In this document: one piece after another, positions 1 through 7,651 of the stretch
How the letters are laid out: every line of letters starts with the position of its first letter
Numbering within the stretch: position 1 is the stretch's first letter
Source of the DNA: Pseudomonadota bacterium
Lineage (GTDB): Bacteria; Myxococcota_A; Polyangia; Polyangiales; Polyangiaceae
Length of the DNA: 10,924 nt
Direction: 5' to 3'
Assembly: GCA_023398955.1 (NCBI GenBank)
Contig: JAEWRL010000238.1
Location: forward strand, 1 to 10,924
Program-made: the position numbers and the translations under genes
Notes under the pieces: generated by a model
Databases searched by the model: none
Seen by the model: the letters and a program-made list of their open reading frames with translations, nothing else
What the model was told of the DNA's origin: nothing

Positions 1-122
1 AAGCACCGGGGAGGGCCGTCGCATTGCAATCCACAGTACCGAGGATCGAGACGCACTCCTCGAAACGGTACGTCCACCCGATGGCCGTCGTGCAGTCGAT
101 GCCCGTGCCTCCCGCCACCAAA
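1..122. repeat. Terminal direct repeat, left copy
   Basis: Positions 1-122 match 10803-10924 in direct orientation. Positions 8-122 are identical (115 bases) and the only difference is base 7 (C here, T at 10809). On the minus strand it changes a Gly codon to Ser in the Cys-rich protein. The repeat runs to both window edges, so its true length cannot be judged. Confidence 0.95.
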
Positions 123-329
123 CACGCTTTCACGGTCCCGAACTGCCCACAGCGCACCGCAGCCTCGAAGAAGGCCTGCGACACCTCCTCGCAGTGAGCA
201 GGCGTCCTGCCACTCCTCACAGCTCGCGCTCGCCGTCGTCGGGACTGGCTCCGGCTCGGAATCCTCCGCGCTGCAGGCAGACGCCGAGAGGGCAGTGAAG
301 GAACCACAGAGGAGCGCGCGCTTCGTCAT
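1..329 (-). CDS. Small Cys-rich lipoprotein, 5' part, frame disrupted and cut by window edge
   Basis: Read leftwards from ATG at 329, the product begins with basic residues and a hydrophobic stretch ending in ALSASAC, a relaxed lipobox with Cys19, then an acidic linker and CEEWQDAC. From about 200 downwards the reading that makes sense is shifted by one base: CEEVSQAFF, RCGQFGTVKACL, IDCTTAIGWTYRFEEC, VDCNATALP. This gives a regular Cys spacing and GC-rich third positions. The initial frame stays open to the window edge but reads as Arg/Gly/His-rich shadow. So there is one extra base or two missing bases around 190-200, from mutation or sequence error. An outer-membrane lipoprotein of unknown function is likely, as small Cys-rich lipoproteins are common in myxobacteria. 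The 3' end is missing here but a near-identical continuation lies at the right end of the window. Transcription is divergent from the large gene at 721. Confidence 0.55.
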   Translation of the reverse strand, partial: MTKRALLCGSFTALSASACSAEDSEPEPVPTTASASCEEWQDACSLRGGVAGLLRGCGALWAVRDRESVFGGGRHGHRLHDGHRVDVPFRGVRLDPRYCGLQCDGPPRC

Positions 330-720
330 AGGGGCTAGGTCGGCTCGAGACGCTCGCTGATCTGACGTGCGCCAGGGCGGGACGTGTGTAGCGTACAGCT
401 CAGTTGGGCGAATATTTTCCCAGCTAGAGACGACCCCGCTACTTTCTCCGCACGACCTCAACCCCCACGTCTCCCAAACCTCCTAGAGCCCTTGCCCCAA
501 ACCGCGAGGCACGGCATATTGCCAGACGTCGCGTGGGCTCTTGCAAGTCGGACGCAGCATCGCTCAGGGGAGGCTGATACGAGGAGGTCAATCACGCTTA
601 GCCCACCGGGTCGTCTTTCACCGAATACTCTTGCGGCAGCACTCTCCTCGGTCCGCGCCGATTCCCGCTTGGAACATACGAATAGAATTGCAACAACAAG
701 AACAGTGGAGTGGGTAAACT
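330..720. other. Intergenic region between divergent genes
   Basis: This stretch of about 390 bases separates the minus-strand lipoprotein start at 329 from the plus-strand start at 721. An open frame runs from ATG 384 into the large gene, but its product is Pro/Arg/Ser-rich without recognisable motifs, so I treat it as chance. Short AT-rich patches at 409-419 and 681-690 are the most promoter-like parts. I see no tRNA, repeat array or clear terminator. Confidence 0.6.
683..688 (+). promoter_or_regulatory. Possible -10 element for the 721 gene
   Basis: TAGAAT at 683-688 resembles a sigma-70 -10 box and would start transcription near 695, leaving a leader of about 25 bases before the ATG. No good -35 box lies 16-18 bases upstream, so this is weak. 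A GGAG ribosome-binding site at 707-710 lies 10 bases before the ATG at 721. Confidence 0.2.
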
Positions 721-3700
721 ATGACTTTCACCGCAGCCCGTCCCTCGTATCGGCACCCCTTGGCGGGGCACACGAGAGCCCGATACAGCTACGCGGTCGC
801 CCTGCTGACAACCATTGTCGTGGGATGCGGAACCGCTGATCCCGAGAAACCAGTCAGAGCCGTCCAAGCGCTGACTGGAGCAGAGTCCCGAATCCTGGGA
901 TTCGAAACTCCCACCGCAGACTGGTCTGCGACGAACGGAGCGTCGATCTCCGTATCTTCGACCGTTACTCAGGGAAGCGCTGCGGCCGCCGTAACGCCAA
1001 ATGGGTATTCGGAGGTTCTCTCGGCACCCATGGGTCCGCTCACCGGCGCCGCTAGTCAGGTGGCCTTTGACGTCCTGGCGCCTTCGTCCCTGAGCTGGGG
1101 AGAGGTACGCCTGATCGTTCAGGCACCCTCGGTCGGCTTGTACTGGCAGGATCTCGGTGGACAGTCCCTGGCGGGGCAGTCGGAATCCGGCTATCGGACC
1201 TTGCGTTTCTCGGTTCCGGAGAATGTGCGGACTGCGCTCGCGTCCGCGACGGGTGACCTCAGGTATCGCATCGTACTCAATGTCCCCAGCGGTTCTGGTG
1301 ACTACCTGCTGGACAATATGGTCGTGGCCCAAGACCCGTCGAACCCGCCACCTCAACCAGGAACGAGTGCCGACGTGGAGTTGCACTACTCAATCGCGCT
1401 TCCTTTCGGGCTCAATGCCGAAAACCTGGCTGTGCTCGGACTCGAATCCGTCGCCCTAGAGAATGGAGTGCAAGTCGTGGAGGCTGATGGCGGCTTTGCG
1501 CCCGTCGCAAACAGTGGGTCGGGACAGCTGTCGGTCGGTGTCGGGACGAGCACCGGAACAGTAACGAGCGTTGGCGACGTATTCCTGGCGGAAGGAGCCA
1601 GCGTACATGGGTCGCTAACGACGGCTGGAGCGTTCATTCACCAGAGCGCTTACGAGATCGAGGGAGAGGTGGACACGGGGGCGCCCGTCGAAACCGAGCT
1701 CTTGTCGCGGGCAGCGCGACTCAAGTATGCGAGTATCCGAGACGTTTCCTTGGAGCCCGGCCAATCGTGGCCAGAGCCCCTCGAACCGGGCCACTACGAG
1801 ACTCTAACGGTCAAGGAGAACGCAAGCGTCACCCTGACGGCCGGGGACTACTATTTCAGGGGCATCTGGATCGAAGCTGGAGCATCCCTTCGTGTCGACG
1901 ATAGCGCCGGAACGGTCTTTCTCTATGCGGGAGAGACCTTCCAGTTCAAGGGCGCCCTGGACACGGAGTCAGACTACCCGGACTTCTTAGTATCATACCT
2001 GGGCTACGACCAAGCGTTCGTTTCCGGCCCGTTCAGGGGAAGCATCTTCGCCCCCTCTGGCACCGTGAATCTAGAGGCGGCGCCAGGTTTGAGGCACGAG
2101 GGGACCTTCGTCGGCAAGCGCGTGCGCGTTGCGCCCGGTGTGACCATCGTTCATCGTCCATTCCCCTGGTTGATCCGAACAATAGATGTGAGCCGATCGA
2201 GCATCTGTTCGGGAGAGACGGTGCAGATCAGCGTTGACGCCGAGAACCCCAATGATCTCGAGCAGGCGCCCGTGGTCTCGATAAACGGTGGGGCGACCAA
2301 TTCACTAACAGAGCAGTGGTTGGGTGCACCAGGTCCACGCCTCTTCGCTGTAACAGCCACGGGAAGCGACGGGATGATTGAATCAAGGACGATTGAGGTC
2401 AAAGTCTTGGACTGCGGGGACAGACCCCCGCTTCCAGTTCTGGTCGCGGACGACGACATCTACGACGTTGACACGGCAAACTTCACCGTGGTGAATGCTG
2501 CGGAGTTCGAAGACGGTACTGAACAATATGTCTGGGATTTTGGCGACGGACATTCCCTGACGACACCACTAGCTAGCGTCAGCCACGATTATTCTAGTGC
2601 GCTACCCAGGGATGAACTAAGCCAGAGCTTCGACGTGAGCGTGACGGTGCAACGGCCAGGTGTCCCGGATGCTTCGACGACACGCACGTTCATCATTTGG
2701 AACAGCTACGCGATCAGCAAGAGCCGTGGCTCGATCGAACCGCGGATCGAGCCCGTATCTCCCGTTCTCGTTCGAGACGGGGCACTCCTTCGAGGCGAGC
2801 TCAGGCACTACAATCGTGAGGACGATGCACTGCAGTATCAGACCATGCGAATCGACTACGTACCCTGTGACGGGGATGGGGTCGCCGAGTACGGTCCATT
2901 CGAACCCATTGACCTGATGGTTCCGGCTGGCGGAGTCGCAACGCACCGAATCGAGGTGAATGCGAGCGACCTTCCTGCAGATATCTGTGGCATATCCATC
3001 CAGTACTGGGGAGCCTTGGAAACCGGCGAGCCTGCACAAGGTGGCGTGCTCTTGACAGTTCCAGGCGAGCTCGACCAGCAGGTGTCCGTGGATGAGCCAA
3101 CCCGCGCGGTGCTCAACTACGTCGCGGACGAGCTCCTCGGTTCAGCGACAGATTCGATCAGTGAGGAGCAGGTGGTCCGTCTGTATCGGGAACGGAAGAT
3201 CCCCTCCTCCGTAGTGGAGAGCGCGTTCTTCCAGGCGGCTTCCCCCACGCAACCGAATGATCGATGTGATCCGGACAACCCGGAAGCCCCCCCACACGGC
3301 GGGTACAGCTGTCAGCCGACAACCGAATGGGCCATGGACACCCCGGGCTGGCCAGCAGAATCCTACATAGCCAATGCCCAGAAGGGCGATGCTGTGCTCG
3401 TTCGCGCCTGCAATGGTCCTATCGGAACACTCCTCGCCGCTCTGGCTCCGCCTCAGATGTACACGCACATGGGGATCATGACCAATAACTTCAGGCAGAT
3501 CCGCCACTCTACAGGTGACGAGGACTACCTCGAAGCCCACAGCACCGGGGTATTGGGGGAGGCCACTGATGGGTTCGAAGAGGATGCGCTCCGGTATCTG
3601 TGGCCGGGAACCATCACGGCTAGCGTACAACAAGCTTTCGTATCCGGGCGCCCAGTTTTTGATCCCGGCGGCAGGGAGAGGAAGGTGAGCGGCTTCGAAC

Positions 3701-5298
3701 GTCATCAGGTACGGTGCCAGGGGGACATGAACGTGATTCATCCCCGAGTCGTGAAACCACCTCCGGAGCACGAAGACCTGGCACGGCCTCGGTTGCACCA
3801 AGCGGCCGATGCGTCAAAGAACATCGGGGGCCACTACCGCTTCGCGAGCTACTCGAACGCCCAGGACACTGCTGCCAATGATCCCAACGGCCCGCGAGCG
3901 GTTGACCGCCCTGAAGGCAAGCTGTACGGTCCGGTGCCTACGGTGTGCTCCCAGTTCGTGCGGTTGGCGCTCAAGGAAGCGGGCATCAGGGTCGATGCAG
4001 ACCGCGAGCTCCCACGCCCAAGTGACGTTCGCAGGGGGCCTCCTGACGGGATCTTTTATTATACGCCGGGTGAACGCCTCTCCGCCGCCAAGGCGCTCTA
4101 CGCGGGGCTCTACAATAAAGTACAGTACGAACTCGCGCTCATGGAGGAGGAGGCCGACAACTGGTGGTGGGTCGCACCCGCCGCTGCCGCCGCTGCCCCT
4201 TTCGTCTGTTCGCCCGTTTGCGGCGTAGTTGGCGCAGCCGCTACGCTGGAGGCTGCACACGCCGGTCAGTGGGCAACCGATGCACCAGACGACGTTGCGA
4301 ATCAGGTGACCAACTGCTTCGCATCGGACTACTGCTCGGAAGAGGCAAAAGACAGCAAACATTGGAAGAACCCCGGATCCGGGTTTGCCGTCAGCCCCGA
4401 CGATATCATGAATCATTACGATCCACCGGATCCGTCAGCAGCAGATGGCGGAGGTGTTTACGGTTACCATGAACGCATGGTCTTCCGTGGCAAGCGATAC
4501 CATCGCGTGTATCGATGGTCACCCAGCGCCGGGACAACCTCAGTGAGCGGAACCGTCCGCAGGCTGGGCGCCCCTGAGCCAGGTGCTACCGTGGAGATCC
4601 GGGGCCTTGGCGCATTTGCCACGGCAGACACCGGCGGCTATTTCGAGTTCGATGGCGTCTTCATTGGCAATCTCGAGGTATACGCCTCGAAGTTCGTCGA
4701 GAACAGTGGCACAAGCGAACTCTGGGAGGGAGTATCCTGTTACCTGGCAGGAGCAACAGCAGGCGAATGGATTCCCGCGGATTGTGATTCCTTTGCCGCT
4801 CTGAGCTCCCCACCAGTGAGTGACCTTGTCGTGGAACTCTCGTCTCCTTCGGAGGCGTATAGACGAGTAGTCATTCAGGGGCTGCTGGATCTGACCGATT
4901 GTGACTGCGAAAGTGCCAACGAGCGCGGCGACCGCAGCTTCTACCGGGTATGCAACGTCGGACCCGAGGAGCCAACCGCAAGCTTCAGCGTGAGCCAAGA
5001 CGGGTTATGCGTAGACGAGATTGGCGTTTCGATTGAGGGAGAGTGTCGACTCCTCGACGGAAATCGCGTCCAGATTACCGGCCATGCGCGTCTCTACGAG
5101 GCAGGGGGCAACACGTGTGGCGCGAATGAGCGTGAGGATTCTACGGCGTTCGATCAGATTATAGGCCCAGGCGTGTCCGAGTCCGTGTATGCCCAGAACC
5201 TTTCCAACAACGGTCGATGCTATGGCTTTGGAGTTACAGACTGTGATGATACCGCCCAATGGCTTCAATTCCTTGCAACGAACGACAGAGCCGACTAA
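721..5298 (+). CDS. Large modular surface lipoprotein with permuted Cys/His (NlpC/P60-like) peptidase domain
   Basis: The product has 1525 residues. A long N-region and hydrophobic stretch end in the lipobox IVVGC (Cys36), so it is an exported lipoprotein. Modules in order: a jelly-roll, carbohydrate-binding-like domain (about 57-205, from GFETPT to LLDNMVV); a beta-rich, bactofilin- or pilus-adhesin-like domain (217-484) with alternating small/hydrophobic repeats; an Ig-like segment (485-565); a PKD domain with YVWDFGDGH (603-611); a linker; a hydrolase core; a hydrophobic Ala-rich segment (1148-1178); a carboxypeptidase-regulatory-like beta sandwich (1274-1324) with TADTGGYFEFDGV; and a Cys-containing C-terminus. 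The hydrolase core shows GDAVLVR (889-895), YTHMGIM with His916, YLEAHSTGV with Glu938, then TVCSQFV with Cys1076. This His-before-Cys order is that of permuted NlpC/P60 (YiiX/YebB-type) enzymes, which cleave amide or ester bonds in peptidoglycan or lipids; the substrate here is unknown. GGAG at 707-710 supports the ATG. The downstream lipoprotein follows after 29 bases. Confidence 0.85.
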   Translation: MTFTAARPSYRHPLAGHTRARYSYAVALLTTIVVGCGTADPEKPVRAVQALTGAESRILGFETPTADWSATNGASISVSSTVTQGSAAAAVTPNGYSEVLSAPMGPLTGAASQVAFDVLAPSSLSWGEVRLIVQAPSVGLYWQDLGGQSLAGQSESGYRTLRFSVPENVRTALASATGDLRYRIVLNVPSGSGDYLLDNMVVAQDPSNPPPQPGTSADVELHYSIALPFGLNAENLAVLGLESVALENGVQVVEADGGFAPVANSGSGQLSVGVGTSTGTVTSVGDVFLAEGASVHGSLTTAGAFIHQSAYEIEGEVDTGAPVETELLSRAARLKYASIRDVSLEPGQSWPEPLEPGHYETLTVKENASVTLTAGDYYFRGIWIEAGASLRVDDSAGTVFLYAGETFQFKGALDTESDYPDFLVSYLGYDQAFVSGPFRGSIFAPSGTVNLEAAPGLRHEGTFVGKRVRVAPGVTIVHRPFPWLIRTIDVSRSSICSGETVQISVDAENPNDLEQAPVVSINGGATNSLTEQWLGAPGPRLFAVTATGSDGMIESRTIEVKVLDCGDRPPLPVLVADDDIYDVDTANFTVVNAAEFEDGTEQYVWDFGDGHSLTTPLASVSHDYSSALPRDELSQSFDVSVTVQRPGVPDASTTRTFIIWNSYAISKSRGSIEPRIEPVSPVLVRDGALLRGELRHYNREDDALQYQTMRIDYVPCDGDGVAEYGPFEPIDLMVPAGGVATHRIEVNASDLPADICGISIQYWGALETGEPAQGGVLLTVPGELDQQVSVDEPTRAVLNYVADELLGSATDSISEEQVVRLYRERKIPSSVVESAFFQAASPTQPNDRCDPDNPEAPPHGGYSCQPTTEWAMDTPGWPAESYIANAQKGDAVLVRACNGPIGTLLAALAPPQMYTHMGIMTNNFRQIRHSTGDEDYLEAHSTGVLGEATDGFEEDALRYLWPGTITASVQQAFVSGRPVFDPGGRERKVSGFERHQVRCQGDMNVIHPRVVKPPPEHEDLARPRLHQAADASKNIGGHYRFASYSNAQDTAANDPNGPRAVDRPEGKLYGPVPTVCSQFVRLALKEAGIRVDADRELPRPSDVRRGPPDGIFYYTPGERLSAAKALYAGLYNKVQYELALMEEEADNWWWVAPAAAAAAPFVCSPVCGVVGAAATLEAAHAGQWATDAPDDVANQVTNCFASDYCSEEAKDSKHWKNPGSGFAVSPDDIMNHYDPPDPSAADGGGVYGYHERMVFRGKRYHRVYRWSPSAGTTSVSGTVRRLGAPEPGATVEIRGLGAFATADTGGYFEFDGVFIGNLEVYASKFVENSGTSELWEGVSCYLAGATAGEWIPADCDSFAALSSPPVSDLVVELSSPSEAYRRVVIQGLLDLTDCDCESANERGDRSFYRVCNVGPEEPTASFSVSQDGLCVDEIGVSIEGECRLLDGNRVQITGHARLYEAGGNTCGANEREDSTAFDQIIGPGVSESVYAQNLSNNGRCYGFGVTDCDDTAQWLQFLATNDRAD

Positions 5299-5327
5299 CA
5301 TTCAATTCTGATTATCGAGCATGCACC

Positions 5328-6113
5328 ATGCCAACCAAGTCTTACCCGCGGTCCTTACTCGTCATCCCCTTGGCTGGGCTGGTGCTGGTGTCGAATACCG
5401 TTGGTTGCGGATCTAGCGAACCGGCCTCTGCTGGATCCGCAACGACGGTCTCCGGCTACTGCGAAGCTTGGGCTGATATTGCCTGCGAAGCGCTTGCGCC
5501 TTGTTGCGGAATGGAGCCACCCGCCTGTGTCAGTAGCCTGGAGTCGACCTGCCTCGAGCAGGCAAGCCACTGGGAAGCGGAGGGAATGGAATTTGACCCA
5601 ATGGCTGCTCAGGCCTGCTTGGACAGCAGCGATCAGTTGTATGAGGGCTGCTCGCTGCGTAGCGCTGACGACACGGAGTACCAGCAGGCGCAGGCTCTCT
5701 GTCTGGGGGTGTTCGCGGGCGCCCTCCCACTTGGCGCCGAATGCGCGGATGACCTGGCCTGTCGAAGCACGAACGAAACCAAGGCAACGTGCGTCTGGAG
5801 AAACGAGGTCTCTGTTTGTGAATCGAGCATTCCCGTTGAACCAGGAGCGTCGTGTCTCGATCCCGCGAGTCGGTGCTCTGCAGGCTTCTACTGCTCGCGC
5901 ACCGACGCAACCTGTCAGCCGCAGAAGCTACTCGGCACTGCCTGCGAAGAAGAAGAAGAGTGTCGGTCATTCATGTGCGAGGAATCACGGTGTTGGCAGC
6001 CCTCGCTCGAGCAGACGTGTGAGCAGCTTGCCTCTTCCTCCGCGCTTGGACTGGCGGCTCAATTGAACCACGGACCGGATCATGTCACGCTTCCCAAGGA
6101 AGTGAAGAGATGA
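5328..6113 (+). CDS. Cys-rich lipoprotein, 261 residues
   Basis: I chose ATG 5328 because it places a compact signal peptide (MPTKSYPRS, then a Leu/Val-rich core) directly before VGC, with lipid-anchor Cys27. The frame is open from ATG 5259, but that start overlaps the previous gene and adds an unlikely 23-residue N-terminus. The Shine-Dalgarno is weak, so coupling to the upstream gene is possible. The mature part has 22 further Cys residues: an N-terminal segment with CEAWADIACEALAPCC, then EGF/Dickkopf-like short Cys repeats (GAECADDLAC, GFYCSRTDATC, GTACEEEEECRSFMC). Such proteins are abundant in Myxococcota and most have no assigned role. Oxidised, disulphide-rich, surface or periplasmic location is inferred. 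A GAA run at 5946-5960 encodes Glu residues. The stop overlaps the next start as ATGA (6110-6113). Confidence 0.8.
   Translation: MPTKSYPRSLLVIPLAGLVLVSNTVGCGSSEPASAGSATTVSGYCEAWADIACEALAPCCGMEPPACVSSLESTCLEQASHWEAEGMEFDPMAAQACLDSSDQLYEGCSLRSADDTEYQQAQALCLGVFAGALPLGAECADDLACRSTNETKATCVWRNEVSVCESSIPVEPGASCLDPASRCSAGFYCSRTDATCQPQKLLGTACEEEEECRSFMCEESRCWQPSLEQTCEQLASSSALGLAAQLNHGPDHVTLPKEVKR
5405..5442 (+). other. Intragenic 13-bp inverted repeat
   Basis: TTGCGGATCTAGC (5405-5417) pairs with GCTGGATCCGCAA (5430-5442) around a 12-base loop. Twelve pairs are Watson-Crick, nine of them in an uninterrupted outer run, and one is a G-U pair. It lies just after the codon for the lipidated Cys of the second lipoprotein. 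No U-tract follows, so it is not a standard terminator. It could be a transcript hairpin affecting decay or translation, a protein-binding palindrome, or chance. Confidence 0.45.
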
Positions 6114-6466
6114 TCAAGTTCAACGCACGTTCAATACTGCGGCGCCTTTCTCGTGCACTCATTGCACTCGGGGTTACCACCCTGTACTTGTCGTGCAGCG
6201 ACGATCCCGAGTTCGATTTCACGGCAAGGGAGGGAGATCGTTGCGAGGGATGCGATGACTGTAGGGATGATGGGCTGTTCTCGCACTGCGAGTGCGAGAC
6301 GTGCATCGATACTGCATATGATCCTGACAACCTGCTTCTGCTCGACTGTATCGACCGCAAATGGGTTCCCCGCCTAGACTGTCCAGGTGGCGTCTCAGTC
6401 AAGTGCGACGGCAACGCCTACCGCACCAAATGCCTTGGAGACAATGGGGAGAACCTCCTCCGCTAA
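6110..6466 (+). CDS. Small Cys-rich lipoprotein, 118 residues
   Basis: ATG 6110 overlaps the upstream stop by ATGA and AAGGA lies at about 6097-6101, which supports translational coupling. A basic N-region (RSILRRLSR) and a hydrophobic stretch end in LYLSC, with Cys29 as probable lipidation site; Tyr at -3 makes this lipobox imperfect. The mature domain is only about 90 residues, acidic, and carries ten Cys, with dense clusters CEGCDDC and HCECETC, then single Cys spread to TKCLGD. The clusters could make a disulphide knot or bind metal; nothing decides between them. I do not recognise a named family. Position between another Cys-rich lipoprotein and a secreted protease suggests a partner or inhibitor-like role, but that is inference only. 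Confidence 0.72.
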   Translation: MIKFNARSILRRLSRALIALGVTTLYLSCSDDPEFDFTAREGDRCEGCDDCRDDGLFSHCECETCIDTAYDPDNLLLLDCIDRKWVPRLDCPGGVSVKCDGNAYRTKCLGDNGENLLR

Positions 6467-6499
6467 CCACAACAGGCTTGGAAAGAGAGGACCGTCAGA

Positions 6500-7651
6500 G
6501 TGGCTGCTACGGGGGCACGACAACGACTGGTCGCCCCTTTAGTATTCGGCTTGACTGTTGTAGCCTGCAAGGCGGCGCAAGACTCTGCTGCACGGCGTGT
6601 CACAATGGCTGAGATTTCATCGGAATCCAGGAAGGAGAAACGCTCGCTGGTTGAACCACAGCGCACCGCTTCTGTCGGAATGCCCTTCGAGGAGATGGTG
6701 CTTGCTGCTGACTTCACACGTGATAGCAGGCTACGGACCCCCTCGTGTGATGCTGAGGACGCGGTGCTCAGAATCTGGCGTGAGGATCGCGATGGGTACG
6801 CCTTCCCAGTATGCCTCGGCACGGTGGTTGGGAAGGTCGATGGCGCCGCGCTCGCCGTTACCTCCGCGCACTGCCTTCAGCGCGAGGGTAGGTCGGAGCG
6901 ATCAGGCCAGGGCCTTTTCGTCGAAGTGCTTCAGGGATCAGGGCAGAATAGACACGCTGTTAGTCATTGGGCCGCCCATCCTCGGTTTGTCTCGACGCCA
7001 CCAACGCCTGTTTATGACTTAGCTCTGTTTACGGTACCCGCGTTTTCGACGCAATGCGCGCTTTCCATGAATGCTGAGGTAGAGAACGAGATCGCGAAGG
7101 GAACGCCCCTCGTGCTCTTTCGGGACGGGGACAGCGTCGAAGCAACGCATGCTGCCGTATCTGCCGTGCAGGCGCTCAGCCTTGACTTCGCTAGCTCGAG
7201 TATACCGGTCTGCTATGGCGACAGCGGGTCTCCATTGCTTGTCGAAAGACACGGCATCTCAACCCTGGTCGGAGTCGTCTCGTCGGGCTCGAGTCGATGT
7301 ACCGGGAGCTTTCGTGGCGCGCGAATCCGGGCCATGCGGCTCGGCAGCGTGGCAACCCCGGCGAACGAGGGGCCTTCATTGCACGTTTCTGAGCCAGGAT
7401 GTGCCGCGTGCATCGAGGAGCTCGGCTCGGGGAGCGGGCCATGTCTCAGCGCACTTTCGCGCTGTCACGCCGCGCGACACTGGTCCGAAGCGCTTTCCTG
7501 CCTTGCGGAATGCATGAATGAATCGTGCATCACCGGCTGCAGTGAGGTGGACAATGACAGCCGTCGGCGCCTCCAGGCGGTTACGCGATGCGCACACCAC
7601 AACGGGTGCTCCAGAGCATGCAAGTGCATCCAGTTGGTTTCGACGGGTTGA
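6500..7651 (+). CDS. Trypsin-fold (S1) serine protease lipoprotein with Cys-rich tail
   Basis: Start is GTG 6500, preceded by AGAGAGGA at 6484-6491, and it gives a signal peptide ending in VVAC (Cys23). A later ATG at 6605 would remove the export signal. The S1 catalytic triad is visible: His124 in AVTSAHC, Asp173 in VYDLALF, Ser242 in CYGDSGSP. The position corresponding to chymotrypsin residue 189, six before the Ser, is Pro236 rather than Asp, so classical Arg/Lys trypsin specificity is not expected. The segment between the lipid-anchor Cys and the catalytic domain (about 24-80) could act as a linker or propeptide. After residue 298 comes an 85-residue tail with 12 Cys (starting GCAACIEE, ending CSRACKC), a type seen in other myxobacterial exported proteins. 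It starts 33 bases after the previous gene, so it probably belongs to the same operon. Substrate unknown. Confidence 0.85.
   Translation: MAATGARQRLVAPLVFGLTVVACKAAQDSAARRVTMAEISSESRKEKRSLVEPQRTASVGMPFEEMVLAADFTRDSRLRTPSCDAEDAVLRIWREDRDGYAFPVCLGTVVGKVDGAALAVTSAHCLQREGRSERSGQGLFVEVLQGSGQNRHAVSHWAAHPRFVSTPPTPVYDLALFTVPAFSTQCALSMNAEVENEIAKGTPLVLFRDGDSVEATHAAVSAVQALSLDFASSSIPVCYGDSGSPLLVERHGISTLVGVVSSGSSRCTGSFRGARIRAMRLGSVATPANEGPSLHVSEPGCAACIEELGSGSGPCLSALSRCHAARHWSEALSCLAECMNESCITGCSEVDNDSRRRLQAVTRCAHHNGCSRACKCIQLVSTG

Noticed and set aside
508..522. Sigma-54-like promoter, GGCAC then TTGC, upstream of the large lipoprotein gene
   Set aside because: The GG and GC elements are 11 bases apart rather than the strict 10, the first T is missing, and the distance to the start at 721 is about 200 bases.
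384..839. Open frame of 151 codons across the intergenic region
   Set aside because: The product is Pro/Ser/Arg-rich with no motif, lacks a Shine-Dalgarno, and overlaps the lipoprotein signal peptide of the better supported gene.
5259..5327. Upstream start of the second lipoprotein at ATG 5259
   Set aside because: It would overlap the end of the large gene and put 23 polar residues before the signal peptide; ATG 5328 gives a normal lipoprotein N-terminus.
5946..5960. GAA trinucleotide run as a phase-variation tract
   Set aside because: Trinucleotide changes keep frame and the tract is short; it just encodes a Glu stretch.
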